From Lysobacteraceae bacterium (lineage in GTDB: Bacteria > Pseudomonadota > Gammaproteobacteria > Xanthomonadales > Xanthomonadaceae): a DNA stretch of 64,000 bases. Position numbers and translations under genes: made by a program. Shown here piece after piece: positions 22,837-31,952 of this stretch; positions within the stretch are counted from its first letter, which is position 1; each line of letters begins with the position of its first letter. Where the stretch lies: contig JAMLIV010000020.1 of assembly GCA_023954075.1 (NCBI GenBank), forward strand, positions 1-64,000, given 5' to 3'. Below the pieces are notes generated by a model. It was not told the DNA's origin and ran no database searches. It saw only the letters and a list, made by a program, of their open reading frames with translations.

Positions 22837-25203
22837 ATGTCCTCGCTCCCGCAACAGGAACTGTCACCCAGCGAGCTCGACGAGCTGCTGAGCGCCGTGT
22901 TGCCGGAGATTCCCGGTTACAGAGTGGTGCGCCTGCTCGGGCGCGGCGGCATGTCCTATGTCTACCTCGGCATCCAGGAGTCGCTCGACCGCCAGGTCGC
23001 CATCAAGGTCATCTCGCCGCTCGCGCTCAATGATGAAGTGAGCCTGCTGCGCTTCGAGCGGGAAGCGCGCACCATCGCCAAGCTCCAGCACCCGAGCATC
23101 GTCGCCATCCATGCGGTCGGCCGCATGGATGGGGGCCTGCTTTATTACGTGATGCCCTACCTCTCGCACGGGCACGTCGGCCGGCGCGATCTGCGCAACG
23201 AACAGTCCCGCATCATCGGCGTGCTGCGCGCGCTGCTGGGGGCGCTGGATTATGCCCATGCCCAGGGCATCGTCCATCGCGACGTCAAGGCCGAGAACGT
23301 GTTGTTCGACCAGAACGACCGGCCGATGCTGACCGATTTCGGCATCGCCACCAGCAAGCGCGACAAGAGCCGCATGACGGGCGCGGGCAACGCGATTGGA
23401 AGCTGGGGCTACATGGCGCCCGAACAGGCACGCGGCGAGCGGGTGGATGCCCGCGCCGACCTCTACAGCGTGGGGGTGCTGACCTACGAGATGCTCACCG
23501 GCACGCTGCCGTTCCACAGCGAGGAGACGGTGGCGCTTGCGCTGATGCACGCCATGGACCCGGTACCGCCCTTGCCGCCGGACAAGGCGCATTGGTATCC
23601 CTTCATCGAGCGCGCGATGGCCAAGCGTCCGGAAGGGCGCTTTGCCAGCGCCCGGGAAATGCTGCTGGCGCTCGATGCCATCGCGCTGGAGCGCGCCGCT
23701 GCCGCCGACGCGCGCGCGTTGCCCGTGCGCGCCCGCGCGCAGGCGTGGCTGACGCAGGCTGCGACCCGGCTGAAGGCCAGGGCGTCGGCACCTCCTGCCT
23801 TGCGCACGAGTCGAAGCGAGTCCGCACCAGGCTCGGGTCGAAGGTGGCCCCGTCCGGTGGCGCTCGCTGCCGGATCGCTGGTGCTGCTGGCCCTGGTGCT
23901 GGTCCTGGGGGTGTGGTTTTCCGGGCGCGATGGGTCCGCGCCGGCCCTGCCGCCTGCGGCCGCACCGCCGCTGTCCGCTGCGGACGGCGGGACGAGCGGC
24001 GCGGGCAGCGAAGTCGCCTTGGCCGACGCGGACGATGCCGCGATCCGGGACCGGGGCGCGGTGCCTGCGGATGCGGCGGCGGTCGATGCCGCAGCCGACG
24101 ACCCGGAGGAGACGTTGCTCACGATGCCACCGGGTGAGCTTGCGCTGTTGACGGCGACCGAACAGATCCGGCGCAAGCGCCTGACCCAGCCCAAGGGCGA
24201 CAGCGCGATCGATTCCCTGCTGTCCGCGCGCCAGCTGCTGGGTCCCGATCCGCGCGTGGCCGCGACCGCCGAGCAGTGGCTGGCCGCGGTGGCACCCTAT
24301 GTGCAGGCGGCGCTGGCGCGGCGCGATGATGCAGGCGCTGTGGCCTTCATCGGCCACATCGACCGGCTGGAGCAGGGCCTGGCGATGGGCGACATCAAGG
24401 GTGCCGGGGCGCTGCGCGAATCGCTGACGACGGCCGTGCGCACCGACCTGCGCGACGCCGTTGCGCACAAGGATCCGGCGGCCCGGAACGCTGCGCGCCA
24501 GCGTGCCGCCCGCCTGGGCCTGCCTGCGGCGCGGCTGGAGCCGGAGTATTCGCAGCCGATCGTGACCGGCCAGCTGGGCGATGCGCTGCGCGGCAGCGTG
24601 GCGACCGTCATCGTGCGGATGCCGGAGGGCTCCACACCGGGACTGGGCGCGATGCCGGCCGCGGTGACTTTGGGCGAGTACGGCGCGTACGCGAAAGCCA
24701 CGGGCCGTCCGGCGAGCCAGTGCCGGATTCGCACCGCCGTGATCACGGTGAAGGCGCGCAGCTGGTCATCCCCCGGCTTCGCGCAGGCCGCCGATCATCC
24801 CGTGGTGTGCGTGAGCGAGGCCGATGCGCAGGCCTACGCCGCCTGGCTCGGGCAGCGTGACGGCGTGCGCTATCGCCTGCCGACCCAGGCCGAATGGCGG
24901 CTCGCGAGCGGTGCGCCGGCGAACGCCGCCTGCGGCGCGGCGGGCCTGCGCTGCCAGTCGAGCGGTACCGTGTCCGCCACCGCCGGCGCGAAGAACGGGA
25001 ACGGGGTGCATTCGACCCTGGGCAACGTGCGCGAGTGGACCAGCGACTGCGCCGGCTGCCGCGAACACCCGACCCTCGGGCTCGGCTGGCGCGATGCGGA
25101 GCCTTCGCGCAAGGGTGCGCAGGTCAATCCCGAGTTCGGCTATGACGACCTCGGATTCCGCCTGGTACGCGAGGTGCCGCGCGAGGCGGTCGAACAGCGC
25201 TGA
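22837..25203 (+). CDS. Transmembrane Ser/Thr protein kinase with an FGE/SUMF1-like C-terminal domain
   Basis: A 788-residue Hanks-type kinase. The glycine loop LGRGGMSYVYLG (34-45), Lys57, HRDVKAEN (catalytic Asp149) and DFG (Asp167) are intact, so it should be active. A single membrane segment (about 341-362, LAAGSLVLLALVLVLGVW) separates the kinase from a periplasmic part with an Ala/Asp-rich linker and, from about 605, a formylglycine-generating-enzyme-like (SUMF1/EgtB/PvdO) domain: YAAWLGQRDGVRYRLPTQAEW, GNVREWTSDC, GYDDLGFRLV. The arrangement suggests an outside sensor or enzyme domain coupled to an inside kinase. I use the ATG at 22837 because GGAAAA precedes it; a GTG at 22810 is possible. 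No matching phosphatase is adjacent. Confidence 0.88.
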   Translation: MSSLPQQELSPSELDELLSAVLPEIPGYRVVRLLGRGGMSYVYLGIQESLDRQVAIKVISPLALNDEVSLLRFEREARTIAKLQHPSIVAIHAVGRMDGGLLYYVMPYLSHGHVGRRDLRNEQSRIIGVLRALLGALDYAHAQGIVHRDVKAENVLFDQNDRPMLTDFGIATSKRDKSRMTGAGNAIGSWGYMAPEQARGERVDARADLYSVGVLTYEMLTGTLPFHSEETVALALMHAMDPVPPLPPDKAHWYPFIERAMAKRPEGRFASAREMLLALDAIALERAAAADARALPVRARAQAWLTQAATRLKARASAPPALRTSRSESAPGSGRRWPRPVALAAGSLVLLALVLVLGVWFSGRDGSAPALPPAAAPPLSAADGGTSGAGSEVALADADDAAIRDRGAVPADAAAVDAAADDPEETLLTMPPGELALLTATEQIRRKRLTQPKGDSAIDSLLSARQLLGPDPRVAATAEQWLAAVAPYVQAALARRDDAGAVAFIGHIDRLEQGLAMGDIKGAGALRESLTTAVRTDLRDAVAHKDPAARNAARQRAARLGLPAARLEPEYSQPIVTGQLGDALRGSVATVIVRMPEGSTPGLGAMPAAVTLGEYGAYAKATGRPASQCRIRTAVITVKARSWSSPGFAQAADHPVVCVSEADAQAYAAWLGQRDGVRYRLPTQAEWRLASGAPANAACGAAGLRCQSSGTVSATAGAKNGNGVHSTLGNVREWTSDCAGCREHPTLGLGWRDAEPSRKGAQVNPEFGYDDLGFRLVREVPREAVEQR

Positions 25204-25299
25204 ACCTGTCGCCGCACGGTTTCGCGCCGGCAGGCAAGCGGGATCGGCCGGATGACGGCGTGATGCGATAATCGGCGGATCGCTGTCCGAGGAGCCGCC

Positions 25300-26970
25300 A
25301 TGTCCACCCGCCACGATCCGACCCGCCGCATCCGCGCCCCGCGCGGCAATACGCTGAACTGCCGCTCCTGGCTGACCGAGGCGCCGTTCCGGATGCTGCA
25401 GAACAATCTTGACCCCGAGGTGGCCGAACGGCCGGAGGATCTGGTGGTGTACGGCGGCATCGGCCGCGCCGCGCGCGACTGGGCGTCTTACGACGCGATC
25501 CTCGAAACGCTGAAAACCCTGGGCGACGACGAAACCCTGCTGGTGCAGTCCGGCAAGCCGGTCGGCGTGTTCCCCACCCATGCCGATGCGCCGCGCGTGC
25601 TCATCGCCAACTCCAACCTGGTGCCGCACTGGGCCAACTGGGAGCACTTCAACGAGCTCGATAAGAAAGGCCTGATGATGTACGGCCAGATGACCGCGGG
25701 CTCGTGGATCTACATCGGCAGCCAGGGCATCGTGCAGGGCACCTACGAAACCTTCGTGGAGATGGGCCGCCAGCACTACGGGGGTTCGCTGAAAGGCAGG
25801 TGGATCCTGACCGCCGGGCTCGGCGGCATGGGCGGCGCGCAGCCGCTGGCGGCCTCGCTGGCCGGAGCCTCGTCGCTGACCATCGAATGCCAGCAGAAAT
25901 GCATCGACTTTCGCCTGCGCACCCGCTACGTCGATGAGCAGGCGGCGGACCTCGACGATGCGCTGGCGCGGATCGAAAAATACGCGAAGGCCGGCGAAGC
26001 CAAGTCCATTGCCCTGCTCGGCAATGCGGCGGAAATCCTGCCCGAACTGGTGCGCCGTGGTGTCAGGCCCGACTGCGTCACCGACCAGACCAGCGCGCAC
26101 GATCCGGTGCACGGCTATCTGCCGATCGGCTGGACGGTGGAACAGTGGCTGGCCGAGCAGGCGGCGAACCCGGAAAAGGTGCGCGACGCCGCCAAGCAGT
26201 CGATGCGCGTGCACGTCGAGGCGATGCTCGCCTTCCATTCGCAGGGCATTCCGACCGTCGATTACGGCAACAACATCCGCCAGATGGCCTTCGACGTCGG
26301 CTGCGAAAACGCCTTCGCCTTCCCCGGCTTCGTGCCGGCCTACGTGCGGCCGCTGTTCTGCCGCGGCGTGGGCCCGTTCCGCTGGGTCGCGCTCTCGGGC
26401 GATCCGGAAGACATCTACAAAACCGACGCCAAGGTCAAGGAGCTGATCCCCGACGATCCGCACCTGCACCGCTGGCTGGACATGGCGCGCGAGCGCATCC
26501 GCTTCCAGGGCCTGCCGGCGCGCATCTGCTGGGTCGGCCTCGGCCTGCGCCACACGCTGGGCCTCGCCTTCAACGAGATGGTGCGCCGCGGCGAACTGAA
26601 AGCACCGGTGGTGATCGGCCGCGACCATCTGGATTCCGGCAGCGTGGCCTCACCCAACCGCGAAACCGAAGCCATGCGCGATGGTTCGGACGCGGTTTCC
26701 GACTGGCCGCTGCTCAACGCCATGCTCAACGTCGCCGGCGGCGCGACCTGGGTCAGCCTGCACCACGGCGGCGGCGTCGGCATGGGCTATTCGCAGCACT
26801 CCGGCGTGGTCATCGTCTGCGACGGCAGCGAGGCCGCCGACAAGCGCATCGCCCGGGTGCTGTGGAACGACCCCGGCACCGGCGTCATGCGCCATGCCGA
26901 CGCCGGCTACGAGATCGCCAGGCAATGCGCGAAGGAGCAGGGGCTGAAGCTGCCGATGCTGCAGGGATGA
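25300..26970 (+). CDS. hutU: Urocanate hydratase
   Basis: A 556-residue urocanase, which adds water to urocanate in histidine degradation using tightly bound NAD. It shows the conserved [15 protein letters not shown] start region, [11 protein letters not shown] (about 174-184, NAD binding), and the YPSTH-like region replaced by [16 protein letters not shown] near the C terminus. GAGGAG lies just upstream of the ATG, and GATAAT at 25267-25272 could be a -10 box. The other hut genes (hutH, hutI, hutG) are not adjacent, so the pathway must be split or completed elsewhere. Confidence 0.95.
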   Translation: MSTRHDPTRRIRAPRGNTLNCRSWLTEAPFRMLQNNLDPEVAERPEDLVVYGGIGRAARDWASYDAILETLKTLGDDETLLVQSGKPVGVFPTHADAPRVLIANSNLVPHWANWEHFNELDKKGLMMYGQMTAGSWIYIGSQGIVQGTYETFVEMGRQHYGGSLKGRWILTAGLGGMGGAQPLAASLAGASSLTIECQQKCIDFRLRTRYVDEQAADLDDALARIEKYAKAGEAKSIALLGNAAEILPELVRRGVRPDCVTDQTSAHDPVHGYLPIGWTVEQWLAEQAANPEKVRDAAKQSMRVHVEAMLAFHSQGIPTVDYGNNIRQMAFDVGCENAFAFPGFVPAYVRPLFCRGVGPFRWVALSGDPEDIYKTDAKVKELIPDDPHLHRWLDMARERIRFQGLPARICWVGLGLRHTLGLAFNEMVRRGELKAPVVIGRDHLDSGSVASPNRETEAMRDGSDAVSDWPLLNAMLNVAGGATWVSLHHGGGVGMGYSQHSGVVIVCDGSEAADKRIARVLWNDPGTGVMRHADAGYEIARQCAKEQGLKLPMLQG

Positions 26971-26982
26971 AGCCATCGATGC

Positions 26983-27100
26983 CCGAAGATGGTTGGCTGC
27001 GCGGGCAGGCTGGCGATGGAGCGTTCGCGCCAAGCGACGCTTCGAGCTGGTGCGGTGAGAAGGGCAGCTCCGGGGATGGACTCGCATGCCCCATCTTCGG
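26983..27100. repeat. Imperfectly spaced inverted repeat downstream of hutU
   Basis: Perfect 10-base arms CCGAAGATGG (26983-26992) and CCATCTTCGG (27091-27100) flank about 98 bases with no gene. It could be a remnant of a small palindromic element. Confidence 0.4.
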
Positions 27101-27316
27101 ATTCGCCTCGAAAGAGGCGCTCAGCCGTGGCGAGATATTTACGGCACACCGGAGCCACGGGAAGTATGCCATGACCGACACACTCACCATCACCATCACC
27201 CTGGACGATGAACAGGCGCAGGCCGCCTTCGCCGAGCTGGTGAAGCGCGGCACGGACATGACCGGCCTGTGATGCGCAAGGTGGGCGGCCATCTGGCCGA
27301 CGTGGCCGAAAAATCC

Positions 27317-27519
27317 TCCTGATTAGCCCTGACCCTCAGCCAGTACTCTGGCGAAGAATGGCTTTGGCTCGTCATTCCCGCATGCTTTCGGCGGGAATCC
27401 AGTGACTTGGCTTTTGCTGTGGGGTATCAGGAAGCAAAGACACTGGATGGGACAGATCTTCGTCTGTCAGAAGCGGCCTGCCTTCGCAGGAATGAGAAAC
27501 TGAGGGCCAGGGCAATCAG
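27317..27519. mobile_element. MITE-like element with terminal inverted repeats and target duplication
   Basis: About 203 bases bounded by terminal inverted repeats at 27319-27339 and 27500-27519, which pair at 19 positions with one indel and one mismatch. Inside are weaker inverted arms, CGTCATTCCCGC (27370-27381) and a GCAGGAATGAG-like partner (27487-27496). AAAAATCC occurs on both sides (27309-27316 and 27520-27527), an 8-base target duplication. Removing the element and one AAAAATCC copy rejoins the phage gene in frame. No transposase is encoded, so it must be moved in trans. Confidence 0.72.
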
Positions 27520-27623
27520 AAAAATCCCTTGCCACCGAACGCTCCCCCGATGGGGCCCCCAGGGTCGACCTGTCCGCCCATACCACGACCGCCCGCAGGA
27601 GGGGCAGGGCGGCCGCTGGCCAT
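27516..27623 (-). CDS. Gly-rich 35-codon open frame, probably not a gene
   Basis: An ATG at 27623 opens 35 codons, about 40 percent Gly, ending GGAFGGKGFF. It lies antisense to the second half of the phage pseudogene and ends inside the MITE-like element's right repeat. No ribosome binding site stands out. I list it only because it is open; it is most likely the antisense of the phage fragment. Confidence 0.1.
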   Translation of the reverse strand: MASGRPAPPAGGRGMGGQVDPGGPIGGAFGGKGFF

Positions 27624-27645
27624 GACGCGCTTCATGTGCTATGAT
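27617..27645 (+). promoter_or_regulatory. Extended -10 promoter upstream of a candidate small gene
   Basis: TGCTATGAT (27637-27645) is an extended -10 with TATGAT as the hexamer. TGGCCA (27617-27622) lies 17 bases upstream and matches the -35 consensus at 4 of 6 positions. Transcription would begin near 27652, about 40 bases before the candidate start. Confidence 0.5.
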
Positions 27646-27690
27646 TGCACTCGTAACTTGTTGTAAACATTGAATTTATGGAGGCCTAAA

Positions 27691-27954
27691 ATTACCAGTC
27701 AGTTCAAGCGTACGATTGAATCCATCTTTCCCAGCCACACCTCTCGCGTGGTGCCGACGCCGCGCCGTTCCGAACGGGTCGCGAGTCGCGTGAAGCGCAT
27801 CCAGACCGGCGTCCCGCCGGCATTCCCGGCGACAGCGAGCGATATCGCGCCGCGTCGCGGCAGCGATCATTTCACAACCTATACGCGCGGCAGCTATCTC
27901 GCCCGTTCACGCGGGGAGGCGCGCTCCCGCCGTCCGCTCTTTCGCGTCCGCTGA
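27691..27954 (+). CDS. Candidate small basic protein with a possible ATT start
   Basis: An open frame of 87 codons: ITSQFKRTIESIFPSHTSRV, then a strongly basic middle and an end with DHFTTYTRGSYLAR and RPLFRVR. It follows an extended -10 promoter. GGAGG (27680-27684) sits 6 bases before the ATT at 27691, ideal spacing for a start there. The only conventional option in frame is a TTG at 27670, which has no ribosome binding site. An ATG at 27678 opens only three codons (MEA, stop). ATT starts are rare (infC is the known case). I do not recognise the protein; it might be real or this may be a noncoding transcript. Nothing else is evident between 27955 and 28177. Confidence 0.35.
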   Translation: MTSQFKRTIESIFPSHTSRVVPTPRRSERVASRVKRIQTGVPPAFPATASDIAPRRGSDHFTTYTRGSYLARSRGEARSRRPLFRVR

Positions 27955-28177
27955 CCGCTCCCGGCCGAGGGCCGACGGAGCCGGCATCCCGGACCGACGC
28001 GAAGAAAAGTTCGATTTTCCGCGCGTCGAACGCAGGGCACGGCTTGCGCTCAGCGTGCGGACTCCCGTGGCCTTCGAGACGGCACTCCACGAGCGCCTGA
28101 GGCGTCGTGTGTCATCGGCGTGTCCGGAAAGAGGGGGCTGGCCTCTACGGCATCTACGGCACGTGCGACTGTTGGCG

Positions 28178-28873
28178 TCAGCCACTGCGTGAAGCTGCCT
28201 CGGCCGCGTGCGGTGCTCCCTCGTGCCACAGCGCGTAGACCGCAGTATCCAGCGCGGTCACGCCCTGTTCGACGAAGGAGGTCTGCGAGGCGAGGATGTC
28301 GCGCCGCTCGATCACGTCGACCTGCCAGCCCGGTTCCAGCAGGGCGCGCACTTCGGGTTCTTCCACCGAGAACGGCGGCCCGTCCTTTTCGGCCTGCGGA
28401 TATTCCAGGGTGATCATCAGTCCGCGGGCACCGGGCGGCAGGCGTGCGTAGACGCTTGCGGCGTAGTGCCGGCGAAGCGCGGGCGGCAGCGCGATGATCG
28501 CGGCCCGGTCATAGATCGCGGTGCAGCCGGCCAGGGTGTTCGAGTCCAGCGCGAAGGCGTCGCCCTGGATCAGCTCGATGCGATCGGCGAGGTAGTGGCG
28601 TCCGAGCGGTGAATCCCAGGTGCGCGCCGTCAGGCGGTTTTCCTCGAGGAACTGCGCGATCGCCAGCGGCGACAGTTCCACGCCCAGCACGCGGTGGCCC
28701 TGCGCTGCCAGCCAGAGCATGTCCAGGCTCTTGCCGCACAGCGGCACCAGCACGCGGCTGTCGGGCGGCAGCGCGAGCCGCGGCCAGTGCGCGACCAGAA
28801 GCGGCATCGGCGCATCGTGGTGGAATCCGATGCGCCCTTCGCGCCAGCGCTGCTGCCAGAACTCTGCATCCAT
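28178..28873 (-). CDS. tpm: Thiopurine S-methyltransferase
   Basis: A 231-residue SAM-dependent methyltransferase of the TPMT family, which in bacteria methylates thiol, selenium or tellurium compounds. It begins MDAEFWQQRWREGRIGFH, the family start, then VLVPLCGKSLDMLWLAAQGHRV (SAM site) and VYDRAAI-like IYDRAALIA region written here as IYDRAAIIALPP. The ATG at 28873 is chosen because it aligns the WQQRW segment with the family; the open frame continues 21 codons further with no likeness. It lies alone between the small-gene region and a divergent peptidase gene. Confidence 0.9.
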   Translation of the reverse strand: MDAEFWQQRWREGRIGFHHDAPMPLLVAHWPRLALPPDSRVLVPLCGKSLDMLWLAAQGHRVLGVELSPLAIAQFLEENRLTARTWDSPLGRHYLADRIELIQGDAFALDSNTLAGCTAIYDRAAIIALPPALRRHYAASVYARLPPGARGLMITLEYPQAEKDGPPFSVEEPEVRALLEPGWQVDVIERRDILASQTSFVEQGVTALDTAVYALWHEGAPHAAEAASRSG

Positions 28874-29209
28874 TGCGTATTCCTTGACTGTTGGCCTTGC
28901 CGCGACGCTGCCGGACCGATGCGGCCCGTCGCGCATGATGGTACGCCACCAGGCGCGAGGACGCGGCGCAGGCCGCGGCGGGTCTGCCGGAAAATCGATC
29001 GTGGCCCGCTGTTGCGCAGCAGGGTTTCCAGGACGTGGCGTCGGCAGGGGTTAAGGTGGCACCGCGGCGGCGTCTGCCTCGGAAGGCGTCGAATCCTTTT
29101 GCGTATCCGATGCGGCGAGGCGGTCGGGCGACGGCTTGCGTTGCGATTCACCGAAGGCCGGCGGCGCGCCGGTATTCTTGTCGCCCGCTCCTGCCTGCCG
29201 ACCCCGTCC
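28874..29209. other. Intergenic region between tpm and a divergent peptidase gene
   Basis: 336 bases between divergent genes. It must contain both promoters, but I find no convincing hexamer pair, repeat or small gene in it. Confidence 0.4.
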
Positions 29210-30439
29210 ATGACCCTTCTGTTCCGATTGCCCGTTGCCGCGCTGCTGCTGTTGGCCTGCAGCCTGGCCGTCGCCGCGACGCCGCGCTTCGAGGTGCGCT
29301 ATGACGTGGGCTTCCTGCCGGCCTCGGGGGAGGCGGAAGTCGCCCTGACGCTGGAGCCCGGTGAGGCGACCGTGAAGCGATTCGTGTTCACCATGCCTGA
29401 GAATCGCTATTCGCGCGTGACCGGCGATGGCCGCGTGGATCGCAAGGGCGACGACGTGGTGTGGGTGCCGCCCAGCCGCGGCGGAAAGCTGGCGTGGCGC
29501 TACCGCATCGACCGCAAGCGCGCGAACGGTGCCTACGATGCGCGCATCACCCGCGACTGGGTCATCATGCGCGGTGACCAGCTCGTCCCGCCCGCGCGCG
29601 TCACCGCCACCCGCGCTGCGCGTTCGGATGCGCGCCTGAAGCTGCACCTGCCGCCGGGCTGGACCCATGCCGATACGGCCTGGCTGCCGGCGCGCGACGG
29701 TGACGGCTTTGCCGTGATCAATGAGGATCGCGTCCTCGCGCGGCCCACCGGCTGGATGATCGCCGGCGACATCGGCGCGCGACGCGACCTGGTCGAGGGC
29801 ATGGAGATCGCCGTGGCCGCGCCCAAGGGCCTGTCGACGCCGCGCATGGATCTGCTCGCCATGCTGACCGCGGTGGCACCGCCCATGCGCGAAGCGTTCG
29901 GGACACTTCCGGAAAAAATCCTGGTGGTGCGCGGCGGCGACCCGATGTGGCGCGGCGGCCTGTCCGGCCCGCGCTCGATGTGGCTGCACGCCGACCGCCC
30001 GCTGATCAGCGAGAACGGCTCCTCCACGCTGATGCACGAGACCATCCATCTGGTCACCCGCATCCGCGGCGCGGAAGGCGATGACTGGATCGCCGAGGGC
30101 ATCGCCGAGTACTACGGCACCCAAATGCTGCGCCGCGCGGGCCTCCTGAGCGATGCGCGGGCCGAAAAGGCGGTCAGCTGGATGCGCCGCCACGGTCGCG
30201 CCGTGCGCACCCTGCACGCGAGCGATTCCAGCGGCAAGCGCACCGCGCGCGCGGTGGCGCTGTTCGCCGATCTGGACGCCGAAATCCGCGAGCGCAGCCG
30301 CGATCGCCGCAGCCTGGACGACGTCGCGCGCACGCTGATGCGCGACGGCGCGCGGATTTCCACGGTCGATCTGCGCGAGGCGGCCGAGGCGGCGCTCGGT
30401 GGCCCGTCGAAGGTGCTCGAGACGCCGCTGCTCGATTGA
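29210..30439 (+). CDS. Exported gluzincin-type metallopeptidase
   Basis: A 409-residue protein with a signal peptide (MTLLFRLPVAALLLLACSLAVAA). The zinc site is HETIH (276-280) and the third ligand is probably Glu296 in WIAEGIAEYY, the HExxH plus ExxA/G pattern of gluzincins such as M1 and M61. A beta-rich region (about 25-230) precedes it. The Cys in LLLAC is at position 16 but the context favours ordinary cleavage after AVAA. Substrate is unknown. It converges on the M28 peptidase gene; a 7-bp hairpin at 30438-30454 overlaps the stop and might be a weak terminator. Confidence 0.78.
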   Translation: MTLLFRLPVAALLLLACSLAVAATPRFEVRYDVGFLPASGEAEVALTLEPGEATVKRFVFTMPENRYSRVTGDGRVDRKGDDVVWVPPSRGGKLAWRYRIDRKRANGAYDARITRDWVIMRGDQLVPPARVTATRAARSDARLKLHLPPGWTHADTAWLPARDGDGFAVINEDRVLARPTGWMIAGDIGARRDLVEGMEIAVAAPKGLSTPRMDLLAMLTAVAPPMREAFGTLPEKILVVRGGDPMWRGGLSGPRSMWLHADRPLISENGSSTLMHETIHLVTRIRGAEGDDWIAEGIAEYYGTQMLRRAGLLSDARAEKAVSWMRRHGRAVRTLHASDSSGKRTARAVALFADLDAEIRERSRDRRSLDDVARTLMRDGARISTVDLREAAEAALGGPSKVLETPLLD

Positions 30440-30481
30440 GCGGGAAGCCCGCTCCGACGCGCGGGCACGGGCGCTGCCGCG

Positions 30482-31897
30482 TCAGGGCCGCTCGGGCGGC
30501 GTCTTGGGCGCGCTGCCGAAATCCACCTCCGATTCCGCCGCCAGCCAGGTGAACACGGCGTAGGCCGCCACGTTCTGGTCCAGCGCCGCGGCCTCGACCT
30601 TGTCGAGGGTGTCGTTGGCGGTGTGGTGGTAGTCGAAATAGTCGCTGCCGTCCTGCGCCAGCCAGGCCCAGGCCATGCCCCGCTGCGCCATCGGGATCAG
30701 GTCCGGGCCCGCGCTGCCCTCGCCGGGCCGGTGCTCGATGCCCAGCGGGGCCAGGGCACCGGCGATCTGCTCCACCACTTCGCGCGCGCCCTCGGGCACC
30801 GCGCTGGTGGAAAACGCGTAGATGCGTCCGGCACCGAAGTCGCTCTCCGCGCCGGTGACGTGGCGGGTGATGTCGTCGGCGTGGGCCTTGGCATAGGCGA
30901 AGCCGCCCAGAAGGCCCTGTTCCTCGTTGGCGAAGGCGACCACGCGCACGCTGCGGCGCGGGCGCTGCGGCAGGGCCGCGATCAGCGCGCCGGCGCGTGC
31001 GGTGATGGCGACGCCGGCGGCGTCGTCGATGGCGCCGGTGCCCAGGTCCCAGGAATCCAGGTGTCCGCCGATGATCACGATCTCGTCCGGACGCTCGCGC
31101 CCGCGCACTTCAGCGATGACGTTGGCCGACTCGTATTCGCCGTCCATGCCGGCATCGATGTCGAGCGCAAGCGTCACCGGCTGGCCGCGCCGCAGCATGT
31201 TCGACAGCAGGTCCGCGTCCGGGTTGGACAGGGCCGCCGCCGCGATCCGGGGCACGCCGTCCTCGTAGCGCATCGTGCCGGTGTGCGGCAGGCGGTCGCT
31301 GTCGGTGCCGACCGAGCGCAGCAGGAAGGCCACCGCACCCTTGCGTGCCGCCAGCGAGGCACCCGTGCCGCGCGCCGCCGCCGCCGGGCCGTAGCCGCGG
31401 CCGTTGCGCATCCGCTCCATGCGGTGGCTGATGTAGGCGATCTTCCCGGCAAGGCTGCCCTCGGGCGCGGCTCCCAGATCCTGGAGCGTGGAAAATTCCA
31501 CCACCTCGGCCTCGATTCGCTCGCCGGTACCGACGCTGCGGCCCAGGGCGGTCACGTACAGCGGCTGGGGCCAGGGCGCAACCACTTCGGCGCGCTCGTG
31601 CCCGCGCCGCCACACCGGGAAACGCACCGGTTCGGTGTAGACCCGGTCGAATCCCATGCCGCGGAACTTCTCCACCGCCCAGGCCACGGCGCGCGCGTCG
31701 GCCGGGGTGCCGGCCAGGCGCGGGCCGACTTCGGTGGTGAGCGACTCGACCACCTCCCAGGCACCGCTGCCGGCCAGGGCCTGGTCGCGCAGCTGGGTCG
31801 CCGTGGCGATGGCCTCCTGCGGCAGCGGGGAGGCGGACAGTGTGCCGCCGGCGGCCAGCGGGAGGATGAGAATGCAGCCCAGGAGCAGGTTCTTCAT
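30482..31897 (-). CDS. Exported M28 family metallopeptidase with PA domain
   Basis: A 471-residue zinc peptidase with a signal peptide (MKNLLLGCILILPLAAG). A protease-associated domain covers about 125-230. The two-zinc site reads GGHLDSWD (His279, Asp281), IDDAAG (Asp291), NEEQG (Glu325 or Glu326), SDFG (Asp353) and YHHTAND (His424 or His425), complete for an aminopeptidase or dipeptidase of this family. I start it at 31897 because that gives a real signal sequence; the frame runs open to 32044 across the end of mscL. It probably works in the periplasm or outside the cell. Confidence 0.9.
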   Translation of the reverse strand: MKNLLLGCILILPLAAGGTLSASPLPQEAIATATQLRDQALAGSGAWEVVESLTTEVGPRLAGTPADARAVAWAVEKFRGMGFDRVYTEPVRFPVWRRGHERAEVVAPWPQPLYVTALGRSVGTGERIEAEVVEFSTLQDLGAAPEGSLAGKIAYISHRMERMRNGRGYGPAAAARGTGASLAARKGAVAFLLRSVGTDSDRLPHTGTMRYEDGVPRIAAAALSNPDADLLSNMLRRGQPVTLALDIDAGMDGEYESANVIAEVRGRERPDEIVIIGGHLDSWDLGTGAIDDAAGVAITARAGALIAALPQRPRRSVRVVAFANEEQGLLGGFAYAKAHADDITRHVTGAESDFGAGRIYAFSTSAVPEGAREVVEQIAGALAPLGIEHRPGEGSAGPDLIPMAQRGMAWAWLAQDGSDYFDYHHTANDTLDKVEAAALDQNVAAYAVFTWLAAESEVDFGSAPKTPPERP

Positions 31898-31918
31898 GTG
31901 TGTTCCGATCGGAGAGAA

Positions 31919-31946
31919 GCCGGCACCGCCGCGTGGCGGTGCCGGC
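31919..31946 (-). terminator. Hairpin between mscL and the M28 peptidase gene
   Basis: A perfect 12-bp stem (GCCGGCACCGCC and its complement) with loop GCGT just after the mscL stop, followed on the minus strand by TTCTCTCC. The short pyrimidine run makes it a weak terminator or attenuator. Confidence 0.45.
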
Positions 31947-31952
31947 AGGGCG

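Larger units (their letters stand above)
27171..27644 (+). pseudogene. Remnant of a Mu gpG-like phage virion morphogenesis gene, frameshifted and split by an insertion
   Basis: The ATG at 27171 opens MTDTLTITITLDDEQAQAAF and runs through a RGTDMTGL segment to a stop at 27270-27272. In the next frame LMRKVGGHLADVAEKS continues to 27316; removing two bases at the break restores the frame. A MITE-like element then intervenes. After it the same reading resumes at 27522: KSLATERSPDGAPRVDLSAHTT and on to a stop at 27642-27644. The pieces together resemble the first two thirds of the phage Mu gpG (virion morphogenesis) family, where a FATERDPDG-like step followed by a W-x-x-L-S step is usual. The Trp is lost here. 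No other phage gene is nearby, so this is an old scrap. Confidence 0.7.

Noticed and set aside
26971-28177. A prophage or genomic island
   Set aside because: Only one phage-like gene fragment is present. No integrase, attachment site, tRNA or other phage genes accompany it, so an island cannot be claimed.
29089-29105. A 17-base sequence shared with tamA (CGTCGAATCCTTTTGCG, also near 61060-61080)
   Set aside because: One match of this length between two places in 64 kb of biased sequence may arise by chance. The surroundings do not align, so I do not call it a repeat.
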